A stretch of 59,320 nt of DNA, taken from positions 1 through 59,320 of the forward strand of contig CAYMRB010000006.1 of the NCBI GenBank assembly GCA_964392615.1. Reading direction: 5' to 3'. The notes below the pieces were generated by a model. The model was not told where the DNA came from. It saw only the letters and a program-made list of their open reading frames with translations, and did not search any database. Origin of the DNA: CAYMRB01 sp964392615 (GTDB lineage: Bacteria; Planctomycetota; UBA8108). Positions 26,755 to 35,780 of the stretch are shown in pieces. Every line of letters starts with the position of its first letter. Position 1 is the first letter of the stretch. A program made the translations under genes and the position numbers.

Positions 26755-28098
26755 ATGAACCTGCCGCGACTCGTGACGCGGGAGATCGCCTTCCGCAAGC
26801 TGACGTTCCTCATCAGTCTCGCGGCCATCGCCGCGGCCGTCGCGTGCTCATGCGCGGCGCTCCTCCTGCTCGACGACCACGGCCAACGCACGGCCGAAAT
26901 CGTGGAGGAGCACGAAAGGAAGACGGTCACGATCGTTGCCGGGCATGCTGCCGATCTCGCCGCCCTCGTCAAGAAGCACGAGGACGAGACGCGCAAGACG
27001 ATGAAGAAGCTCGGCTTCAACGTGCTGATCCTGCCGCTGGAGCAGAAGCTCGAGGATCTCTACGCCGACGACTTCGCGACGAAGTACATGCCCGAGTCGT
27101 ACGTCGACAAGCTCGCGAACTCCTCGATCATGACGGTCAATCACCTGCTGCCGAGTCTGACGCAGAAGCTCGTCTGGCCGGAGGAACAGCGCACGATCAT
27201 CGTCATCGGCGTACGCGGCGAGGTGCCGATCCACCACCGCGATCCGAAGAAGCCGCTGCTGGACGCGGTCCCGAAAGGCAAGGCGGTGCTCGGCTACGAG
27301 CTGCACCAGAAGCAGGGACGCAAGGTCGGCGACAAGATCACGCTGAAGGGGCAGGAGTTCGAGGTCGCGAAGGTCCACCCGCAGCGCGGCACGAAGGACG
27401 ACATCACGATCTGGATCGACCTCGCGACCGCGCAGGAGATGTTCGGCAAGCAGGGAAAGGTCAACGCGATCCTGGCGCTCGAGTGTAATTGCGCCGCCGA
27501 TCGTCTCGCCGTCATCCGCGAGGAGATCGCGGGGATACTTCCGGACACGCAGGTCATCGAACGCGGCTCGAGGGCGACCGCACGTGCGGAGCAGCGGGCA
27601 GCGGCCAAGAAGCACGCCGAGCGGGCGTTGGCGGACGCCAAGGCGAATCGCGACGAGCTGCTCGGCCAACGCGAGGCGAATCGCGACAAGCTCTTCGCGC
27701 AGCGCGAGGCGTTCGCGGCGATGCTCGTGCCGCTCGTCCTCGTCGGCGCCGCGCTGCTCGTCGGCGTCCTCGCGTTCCTGAACGTCCGCGACCGACATGC
27801 CGAGATCGGCGTCTTGCGCGCGCTCGGCGTCGGCGGCGCGCGGATCGTCGCGGTCTTCCTCGGCAAGGCGCTCGTCGTCGGAGCGATCGGCGGCGCGATC
27901 GGCTTTCCCTTGGGACTCGCGATCGCGTCGGGGCAAGGCGAGAGCGCGGCGGCTCAGACCGGGCTGTTCGGTCTATTCGACGCGACGCTCCTCGTCGTCG
28001 TGCTCGTGGCCGCGCCGCTCGTTGCCGTGCTCGCCAGCTGGCTACCGGCGCTCATTGCGGCGCAGCAGGATCCGGCGATCGTGCTGCGCGATACCTAG
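26755..28098 (+). CDS. MacB/FtsX-type ABC transporter permease
   Basis: A 447-residue protein with the usual MacB/LolC-type layout. There is one N-terminal helix (FLISLAAIAAAVACSCAALLLL), a large external domain (about 45-310), and three C-terminal helices beginning LVPLVLVGAALLVGVLAFLNV, followed by RDRHAEIGVLRALGVGGARI, the typical FtsX coupling segment. An unusual helical stretch with NRDELLGQREANRDKLFAQRE repeats precedes the second helix. Such permeases need a cytosolic ATPase, and none is encoded in this window. Candidate substrates are lipoproteins or envelope factors, but nothing here identifies one. The last 47 bases overlap the convergent gene ending at 28052. Confidence 0.85.
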   Translation: MNLPRLVTREIAFRKLTFLISLAAIAAAVACSCAALLLLDDHGQRTAEIVEEHERKTVTIVAGHAADLAALVKKHEDETRKTMKKLGFNVLILPLEQKLEDLYADDFATKYMPESYVDKLANSSIMTVNHLLPSLTQKLVWPEEQRTIIVIGVRGEVPIHHRDPKKPLLDAVPKGKAVLGYELHQKQGRKVGDKITLKGQEFEVAKVHPQRGTKDDITIWIDLATAQEMFGKQGKVNAILALECNCAADRLAVIREEIAGILPDTQVIERGSRATARAEQRAAAKKHAERALADAKANRDELLGQREANRDKLFAQREAFAAMLVPLVLVGAALLVGVLAFLNVRDRHAEIGVLRALGVGGARIVAVFLGKALVVGAIGGAIGFPLGLAIASGQGESAAAQTGLFGLFDATLLVVVLVAAPLVAVLASWLPALIAAQQDPAIVLRDT

Positions 28099-29788
28099 AC
28101 GTCCACGGCTGCTGCGCGCTCGTCGATTGCCGCGCTCCCCCGGGAGCGACCGCCGAGACGCCCGCGGTCTTCTGCTCCAGCGAGTCGACCAGCGCGGCAC
28201 CTTGACCGGACGCCGTCGGGCTCCACGGGAACTCGGCGCGGACCGCCTCGATCCGCTCGATCGCCTCGTCGTAGCGCCGTTCCTCGATGATCTGCTCGGC
28301 GAACACGGTGCGCATGAGCACGAGGAGCTCGTTCTGCACGAGCATCTCGCGGATGATGAACCACACGCAGCCGACCAGGAACACGGCGGCGATCGATTGC
28401 CGCACGATGTTCTTGTACAGCGCGCGCCGACGCTCGAGCCGCCCGGAGCGGATCTCGTCGATGCGTTTGCGAGCCCTGTCGTTCGAAGGGTCGTACTTGA
28501 CGATCTTCTGCAGCACGCTCTCGGCGTCGTCCCATCGCTGGATCTTGACGAACACCGAGGCGACGTGGCTCAGGTGGGCCGTGCCCTTCTTCTGCTCGCC
28601 GAGATCGAAGTACGCCTCGCCGAGACGGATCTCGAAATCGTGCTCGTCGGGGAACATCTCGACGAGCCGTAGCAGGTGGTCGCGGACAATCTCGGTCAGC
28701 CCCAACTCCACGAAGTGATCGAGGAACTCGCGACCGAAAGTCAGAATGGCGTCGCGCTCTCCCGAGTCGCAGACGCAGCTCCAGAGCTTCTTCCACGTGA
28801 CGATATCGCGCGGGTTCAGCTCGAGTGACATCGACAGGTGGCTTCGCGCCGCGTCGATGTCGCCGTCTTCGAGATACGAGACCGCCAGCATCTTGTGATG
28901 CTTGGCGGCATCCCCGCTCTCGCCGCGCTGCTCGTGGAGCACGGCGAGGCGGTTGTGCACGTCCCGGTTGTTCGGCTCGCGCGCGAGGATCGCCTCGAGC
29001 TGTGCGATCGACTCGGCGGAGTCCTGACCTCCATCGCTGAGCTCGACGATGTCCTCCGCCTCGAGCGGCCGCGCCGTCTTCGCAGCGATCAGCCCGGAGA
29101 TGCAATGACTCGCGTCGAAGCGGGAGCAAGGCAGCCGCGCGATGACCTGCTTGATCGTGTGGTTGCCGTCGAGCAGCTCGAGGGCGGTCGCGGTCACTTC
29201 GTCTTCTTCCGCGAGCGACTCGAGGAGATGCTCGCGAGAGCTGGGAGCGATGGAGTAGATCTCGTCCTCTGCTGGCAGCCGGCGTCGAATCTGCTGCCAC
29301 TCGTCGGCGCGCCGGGCCGCCTCCATGATCAGGTTCTGCGCCGGGAAACCGCCCTCCAGCGCCCGCACCTCGCGGTCGGCCTGGGCGTCGTCGAGAATGC
29401 TCTCGCGGAACGTGAAGCTCCCCTCCTGGAAGCCGAGCACCTCGCACAGATCCTCGCGCACGACGTCGCGCAGCAGCGTCTTGTAGTCGCCGAGGTCCAT
29501 CGCGCCGAGGTCGTGCAGGATCTCGCCGAGCGTCTTGCGCTTGGCGCGCTTGTGGCGCCGCACCGCCTGCTCGATCTTCTCCGGCACGACGAGCTCCTTG
29601 TCGAGCAGCCAGCGTGCGAAGTCGAGACCGCGATCGTCGCGATACGACACGATAGCGCCCGACGAGAACTGAATCCACGCCACGATGCCGCCGGAGCGCA
29701 CCTCGAGCGTGCCCGTCTTCTTGTTCGCGACGAGGTTCTGCACGACGTCACCGAGCGGCAACGACGAGATCTGACCGGAAAAGCTCAT
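28052..29788 (-). CDS. DUF4388 (PATAN)-TPR membrane protein
   Basis: A 578-residue protein. Residues 1-130 match the DUF4388/PATAN type: FSGQISSLPLGDVVQNLVANK, then GTLEVRSGGIVAWIQFSSG, and a helical extension ending in FQEGSFTFRES. Residues ~255-440 are tetratricopeptide-like (AILAREPNNRDVHNRLAVLH, SMSLELNPRDIVTWKKLW, QKIVKYDPSNDRARKRI). A single membrane helix (IAAVFLVGCVWFIIREM) lies near 462-478 and is followed by ~100 residues. PATAN domains usually occur in regulatory or signalling proteins. The start has AGGG upstream. It is the last gene of the MoxR/DUF58 block but has its own 153-base leader. Its final 47 bases overlap the opposing permease gene, so the last ~15 residues are under constraint from both strands. 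Confidence 0.8.
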   Translation of the reverse strand: MSFSGQISSLPLGDVVQNLVANKKTGTLEVRSGGIVAWIQFSSGAIVSYRDDRGLDFARWLLDKELVVPEKIEQAVRRHKRAKRKTLGEILHDLGAMDLGDYKTLLRDVVREDLCEVLGFQEGSFTFRESILDDAQADREVRALEGGFPAQNLIMEAARRADEWQQIRRRLPAEDEIYSIAPSSREHLLESLAEEDEVTATALELLDGNHTIKQVIARLPCSRFDASHCISGLIAAKTARPLEAEDIVELSDGGQDSAESIAQLEAILAREPNNRDVHNRLAVLHEQRGESGDAAKHHKMLAVSYLEDGDIDAARSHLSMSLELNPRDIVTWKKLWSCVCDSGERDAILTFGREFLDHFVELGLTEIVRDHLLRLVEMFPDEHDFEIRLGEAYFDLGEQKKGTAHLSHVASVFVKIQRWDDAESVLQKIVKYDPSNDRARKRIDEIRSGRLERRRALYKNIVRQSIAAVFLVGCVWFIIREMLVQNELLVLMRTVFAEQIIEERRYDEAIERIEAVRAEFPWSPTASGQGAALVDSLEQKTAGVSAVAPGGARQSTSAQQPWTSRYRAARSPDPAAPQ

Positions 29789-29870
29789 CGGGACCCTACC
29801 CCTCGAGACCTCTGCGAATCGGCCGTCATCATCCCTTCTCGGCCGGTCGGACCGAGCAGGGTAGCGCAGA

Positions 29871-29876
29871 AGTATA
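29871..29876 (-). promoter_or_regulatory. Candidate -10 element for 29788
   Basis: On the minus strand TATACT lies about 82 bases before the ATG at 29788. No convincing -35 hexamer is seen at 17 bases. It suggests the DUF4388 gene can be transcribed independently of the upstream DUF58 gene. Confidence 0.35.
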
Positions 29877-29941
29877 GGATGGCCGTCGAGGGGACGCTAC
29901 CGGAACCGCACGGCATCCGGCGTGCCCGACCCCGCCCTCTC

Positions 29942-30850
29942 TCACCGCCTCCGCTGCCGCACGCTTCGTTGGTTCAGGTAGTCGACCAGCACCGCCGCCA
30001 GGTCGCGCCGCGTATCGACGACGACCCTCTCGACGCGGTTGCGCTGGCAGATTTCGGCGAAGCGGCGATCGAAGCGCTCGAAGGCCTCGAGATACGCCCC
30101 GCGAACGTCGCTGAGCTGCGCCAGCAGCGCCCCGGCCTCCTCGAGCCCGACGAACTTGACCATGCCGTCGAACTCGAAGGAGATCTCGTCGCCGTGCAAC
30201 GTCTGGAACAGCACGACCTCGTGCTGCTGATAACGCATGCGTTGGAGCACCGATTCGAGCTCGTCCAGGTCGACGAAGAAGTCGCTGAAGACCATGACGA
30301 TCTCGCGACGCCCGATCCGTCCGGCGACCTCCGCCAGGCACTTCGCGATGCGCGTCTTCTCGACGGGCTCGATCTCGTCGAGGTGCTCGGTCATGCGCAG
30401 CACTTGCGCCATCGTGTTGCTCGGAGCGATGAAGGCGCACAGATCACGATCGAACGTGAACAGCGAGACCCTGTCGCTCTGGCGGACGACCGCGTGGCCG
30501 AGGCACGTGACCATCTTGGCGGCGTAGAACATCTTCTGCGCATCGCCCGCGCCGTAGCGCATCGACGCGCTGACGTCCAGTACGAGATGGCACGTCAGGT
30601 TCGTCTCCATCTCGTACTGCTTGATGAAGTACTTCTCGCGCGTGAAGTACACGCGCCAATCGATGTGCTTCGGATCGTCGCCCCAGTTGTATTCGCGATG
30701 CCCGGCGAACTCGACCGCGAAGCCGTGAAGCGGCGAACGATGCGCACCGGCGAGGTTTCCCATGACGAGACCGCGCGGCTCGATCGCGCGATTCGCCATG
30801 CGGCTCAGCACGTCGGGGTCGAGGTATCGCGACAGGACGCTGCCGGCCAT
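29942..30850 (-). CDS. DUF58 (VWA-like) protein
   Basis: A 302-residue soluble protein of the DUF58 family, the usual partner of MoxR ATPases. The family signature GHREYNWGDDPKHIDWRVYF is near residues 50-69. A VWA-type metal site DVSASM follows (LVLDVSASMRYG, near 92-97), then VMVFSDFFVDLDE as the second VWA strand. GAGG lies about six bases before ATG 30850. The MoxR gene ends 7 bases upstream, so the two form an operon. MoxR/DUF58 pairs are thought to help assemble or modify envelope or metal-containing complexes, together with BatA/VWA membrane proteins such as those at 47644-52586. Confidence 0.9.
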   Translation of the reverse strand: MAGSVLSRYLDPDVLSRMANRAIEPRGLVMGNLAGAHRSPLHGFAVEFAGHREYNWGDDPKHIDWRVYFTREKYFIKQYEMETNLTCHLVLDVSASMRYGAGDAQKMFYAAKMVTCLGHAVVRQSDRVSLFTFDRDLCAFIAPSNTMAQVLRMTEHLDEIEPVEKTRIAKCLAEVAGRIGRREIVMVFSDFFVDLDELESVLQRMRYQQHEVVLFQTLHGDEISFEFDGMVKFVGLEEAGALLAQLSDVRGAYLEAFERFDRRFAEICQRNRVERVVVDTRRDLAAVLVDYLNQRSVRQRRR

Positions 30851-30857
30851 GGGATCC

Positions 30858-32006
<1,149 letters not shown>

Positions 32007-32021
32007 TCGCTGGCGAACTCG

Positions 32022-35000
32022 TCAGTCGATGCTCTCGAAGTAACGTCGCAACATCTCCTCGTAGCCCCGCGGCGCGCGACTGCGGGAACGCGCACGAATC
32101 GCGGCGCGCACCTCCGGCGGCAAGCGCGCGAACCACGACGCCGTCTCGATGCGGCGCGGAATGCCGCCGGCGCCCGGCCGCGTCTCGCTGCGATCCGGTC
32201 GCGCGACGCTTCCTCCCACTGCTGATCCCGCGCGCGCAGCTCCCGTTTCCGCACGCGCCGCGCGCGGGTCGCCGGGGAGGGCGGAGACGGCCGGCCCCGC
32301 ACCATCGAGCGGCGACGGGGCTCCGTTCGTCGCCGCGGTCGACTCCGCCGCAGCGGTGCCACTCGCGGCTGCGGCATGAGCGCCAGGCTCCCCGCCGGAA
32401 CCGCTCCCGGTCGCCCCACCATCCTCCTGCCCGTCGGCGCTCGTTGCGTTGCCCAAGCGCATGGCCAGATCCAACGCCCCGCGCAGCGGCTCGTTGGCGA
32501 TCTCGCGCTGCCCGGAGATCGCGGCGGCGCCCGCGTCGGCGGCACGTCGTGCGGCCGCGAAATCGCGATGCGCGCGATCGATCGCGGAATCGATCGCGGG
32601 ATCGTGCGTCTCGCTCGAAGCGGCGGCGCGGCGTTGCCGGACTTCGTCGCGGAAGTCCTCCTGGCGTGCGACCATCTTGCCGATGTGCACGGCGTTCTCG
32701 CGATCGCTGCGGATGCGTTCCTCACGCGCGCTGAGGTTCGCCGCGGCGCGCTCCAGCGCGTGCTCGAGGCGTCCGGGCGTCGCCGTCGACCGACCCGCCG
32801 AGCCGCTCTCGCCCACGCCCCCACCGGTTGACGTCGGCGACGACGCGGCGCGCGGCGCGAGTGCCAGGCTCTCCGCCTCGCGCAAGGCTGCCGTAGCGCC
32901 CGGGTCGACGTGCGCGGCGTCCGGCGCAATCTCGCCCGCACGGCGCGCCTGGGCGCGCAGCGTCTCGTCTCCGCCGCGCTCCAGCCTGGCGATCGCACGA
33001 GCCAACTCGTCGCCGGCCTCGACGAGGGCCACGAGCGTCGAGCGCTGCTCGAAGCGCGCGGTAGGCTCGTCGTTGAGGGCGATCGCCACCGACGCGCGCT
33101 CCGACGCGGAACCGGCCGCATCGAGAGAATCCACCACCGAGAACGCGAGACCGCCCACGAGATCACGCGCCTCGGCTACCGCCAGGCCGACGCGCCGTTG
33201 CGCCGCGGTGTCGATCTCGTCGCGAGACTCGATGGCGAACGCTCGGCGCACGATTGATTGCGACTCGTCGCGAGCCCGTTCGAGCGCGAGCCGAGCCGTC
33301 GATTGCGCCAATTCCGCCATCGCGATGTCGCCGTCGAGCAACGCCCGGATGCCCTCCTCCGCCGCCGCATGCGCTTGCTGCAATGCACCGCGAACCGAGT
33401 CGAGCTCGCGTGCGCTGGCGCCGTCTGCGACCGATTTGCGCGCACGCGCGGCGAGATCTCCAGCCGAGTCCGCGACGACTTGCTGCTCGGCTGCAGCCGA
33501 CGTCGGAGATTCGACCCACCCGGCGGCGAGGTCGGCAGCGGCGCGGTCGGCGAGCTCCTGGCGCGCGAGCGACTCGATCGCTCCGTCGGCGAGGTCCATC
33601 GCGATCGCCGCGTCCGCGCGACCGGCGGCGCGCAATTGCTCGCGCGTCGCCGCTGCGACTCTGGCGGCTGCCCGCTCGAGGCGATCGAGTGCAGCGCCGA
33701 TCGCTTCGGGCAGGGAAGCGAGCGACTTGTCGACCCGTTCGCGAACCGACCGGACAGATCCGAGCTGCTCTGCGCTGAGCTCCGCGAGGTCCGCGGCGAG
33801 ATCGCCGACCTGCGATCGCAGCTGCGCCGCGGCGACCTCGAGACGAGTCGCGGCCAGCCCGGCCCGTTCGGCGGCCTCGGAAGCTGCGCGTCGCCCTCGC
33901 TCGCCGGTCCGACGCCCCGCGTTGCGCAGCTGGGACTCGAGGCCCTGCATCGGCTTCTTCGCAGCCTCGATCGTGTCGGCGACGTGCGGCGCGATCGTAT
34001 GGAGCGCCTCGGCGACCTTCTCGGCGAGCAGCGAGACGCTCCGCTGACGACGCGCGAGCTCGGAGCCTTCCGCAGCCGCCAAGCCGATCTCGCGCTGCGC
34101 ACCAGTCGTGCAGCGCGATGCGATCTCGCGCTCCACCGCGGCCGCACGCTCGAGCGCATCCGACGCCTTGGACAGCTCGAGGACGTGGACCGCTCTTCCC
34201 TGCCGACGCGCGTCGGCAAGGGCGGCCTCGATTTCGGCAGCGGCGTGCTCGAGGGTGTCCTCCGCGGCATCGATGCGCGACGAGACGGTCGCGCGCGACG
34301 AGTCCGCCCACGGCGCCGTTCCCTCCCACGGATTCGGGCGCGGCGGTTCGCCTCCGGTCGGTGCGTCGAGCGCAGCGGCCAGCGCGGCGACGGCATCGCG
34401 CGCGCTGGCGAGGCCGTTCGTCACGTCGGTGGTCAAATCGCGCCCCTCGTCCAGCTCATCGAGCCGCGCCGCGATCGCGCGCTCGGCATCGCGGATCCGT
34501 TCGCGTCCCGACGGCGACGTCGACGCGATCAACGCGCCGAGATCGGCGTGGTGGCGACGGATTTCCGCGACGTCGCGACGCACGGCTTCGAGATCCTTGA
34601 TGCGGCGAGCGAGCCCCTCCGCGCTGCGAGCGGCCGCGTCCCGCTCCGACGCATCCGAGAGGCCCTGCTCGACGCGCGCGAGGGCGGCGAGAACGCTGTC
34701 CTGCTCGATGACCGCCCCTTGTCGGTCGAGATCGAACAACCGCCGCGTGGCCTCGGACGCCGCGTCGCGGGCGGTCACCGCGTGCGCGGTGCCTCTGCTG
34801 TCGAGCGAGGCAGAGAGCTTGCCGATGTCGTCACGCACCGCCTTCTGCCTCCCGACGAGGGAATCCGCGGACGCGTCGGTCAGGTCCGTGGTCGCGGTCA
34901 GATCACGCGCCTCTTGCTGACGACGCAGAAGCTCGCGGACGAGCTCGATCGTGCTCTCCCGGTCGCTGTCGATGACGCCCTGGACCTCCTCGACCTTGCG

Positions 35001-35780
35001 CAGGAGGAGCGCAAGGCCGCGCAGCGCCGTCTTCTGCGCACGCACCGCCGCCGGAACGTCGAAGGTCTCGAGCGCCCGTATCGTACTCGCGACAGCATTG
35101 TCGACGTCGGCCGCCTGCAGGATGCGCAAACCGTCAGCCGCACCTTCACCGATCTCGCCGCCCCACTCGCTGACGTCGGAGAGATTCAGGATGAGGCGAT
35201 CGAGCAACGCGACGACGTCGCGCGCGTCCTGGATCGCCCCGAGGACCATGGCCTCCTGTCGACCGCGCGCTTCGAGCGGAATCGACTGCGCGAATTCGAG
35301 GTGAACCTCTTCCAGCTCGATCAAACGCTTGACCTGTGCAGCGAGCCCCGCCGTCTCGAGTCGGCGCCGCAGGTTCTGCCGCTCCAGCGAGAGGCGCAGA
35401 ACGATCGCGCGGATCATCTGCCTCGCTTCGGCGAATGCCGGCACGCGATCGGGCTCATCGCCGTTCTGCGCGCGTACGAGCAGCGCGACAACCTGCGACA
35501 TCTCGGCCTCGACGAGTCCGCTGATATTCATCCGCATGCTGTGGATGTCGCGGTAGAGCTGCAACTCGCGCAGGCCGTTCTCCTCGAGCTGCTGCAGCTG
35601 GACGTCGAGCACGCCGGTCACGAGTTCGCGCGCCATGACGCGCGCACGTTCCTGCGCCTCCTGCTTGCGCCGCAAGGCGTGCACGTCGACGCCGAGGCCG
35701 TCGGGAACCCTTCCGACTGCCGGCGTCGTGCAGAGGAGTGCCGCCAATGCGAGAAGCAGGATGGCGTTGCAGCGCGTCAC
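32022..35780 (-). CDS. Large exported coiled-coil protein
   Basis: A 1252-residue protein starting with GTG, which overlaps the TGA of the upstream gene (GTGA, 35777-35780). It has a short signal sequence (CNAILLLALAALLCTTPAVG). Almost all the rest is predicted helical, very rich in Ala, Arg, Glu and Asp, with long heptad-like stretches, so it should form extended coiled coils outside the cytoplasm or attached to the membrane. Near the C-terminus come low-complexity Gly/Ala/Ser segments, then a conserved-looking end, LPPEVRAAIRARSRSRAPRG and YEEMLRRYF. A similar ending occurs in helical proteins found with DUF4175-like partners. Location between a DUF4175-like gene and MoxR links it to that system. 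No enzymatic motif is seen. Confidence 0.75.
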   Translation of the reverse strand: MTRCNAILLLALAALLCTTPAVGRVPDGLGVDVHALRRKQEAQERARVMARELVTGVLDVQLQQLEENGLRELQLYRDIHSMRMNISGLVEAEMSQVVALLVRAQNGDEPDRVPAFAEARQMIRAIVLRLSLERQNLRRRLETAGLAAQVKRLIELEEVHLEFAQSIPLEARGRQEAMVLGAIQDARDVVALLDRLILNLSDVSEWGGEIGEGAADGLRILQAADVDNAVASTIRALETFDVPAAVRAQKTALRGLALLLRKVEEVQGVIDSDRESTIELVRELLRRQQEARDLTATTDLTDASADSLVGRQKAVRDDIGKLSASLDSRGTAHAVTARDAASEATRRLFDLDRQGAVIEQDSVLAALARVEQGLSDASERDAAARSAEGLARRIKDLEAVRRDVAEIRRHHADLGALIASTSPSGRERIRDAERAIAARLDELDEGRDLTTDVTNGLASARDAVAALAAALDAPTGGEPPRPNPWEGTAPWADSSRATVSSRIDAAEDTLEHAAAEIEAALADARRQGRAVHVLELSKASDALERAAAVEREIASRCTTGAQREIGLAAAEGSELARRQRSVSLLAEKVAEALHTIAPHVADTIEAAKKPMQGLESQLRNAGRRTGERGRRAASEAAERAGLAATRLEVAAAQLRSQVGDLAADLAELSAEQLGSVRSVRERVDKSLASLPEAIGAALDRLERAAARVAAATREQLRAAGRADAAIAMDLADGAIESLARQELADRAAADLAAGWVESPTSAAAEQQVVADSAGDLAARARKSVADGASARELDSVRGALQQAHAAAEEGIRALLDGDIAMAELAQSTARLALERARDESQSIVRRAFAIESRDEIDTAAQRRVGLAVAEARDLVGGLAFSVVDSLDAAGSASERASVAIALNDEPTARFEQRSTLVALVEAGDELARAIARLERGGDETLRAQARRAGEIAPDAAHVDPGATAALREAESLALAPRAASSPTSTGGGVGESGSAGRSTATPGRLEHALERAAANLSAREERIRSDRENAVHIGKMVARQEDFRDEVRQRRAAASSETHDPAIDSAIDRAHRDFAAARRAADAGAAAISGQREIANEPLRGALDLAMRLGNATSADGQEDGGATGSGSGGEPGAHAAAASGTAAAESTAATNGAPSPLDGAGPAVSALPGDPRAARAETGAARAGSAVGGSVARPDRSETRPGAGGIPRRIETASWFARLPPEVRAAIRARSRSRAPRGYEEMLRRYFESID

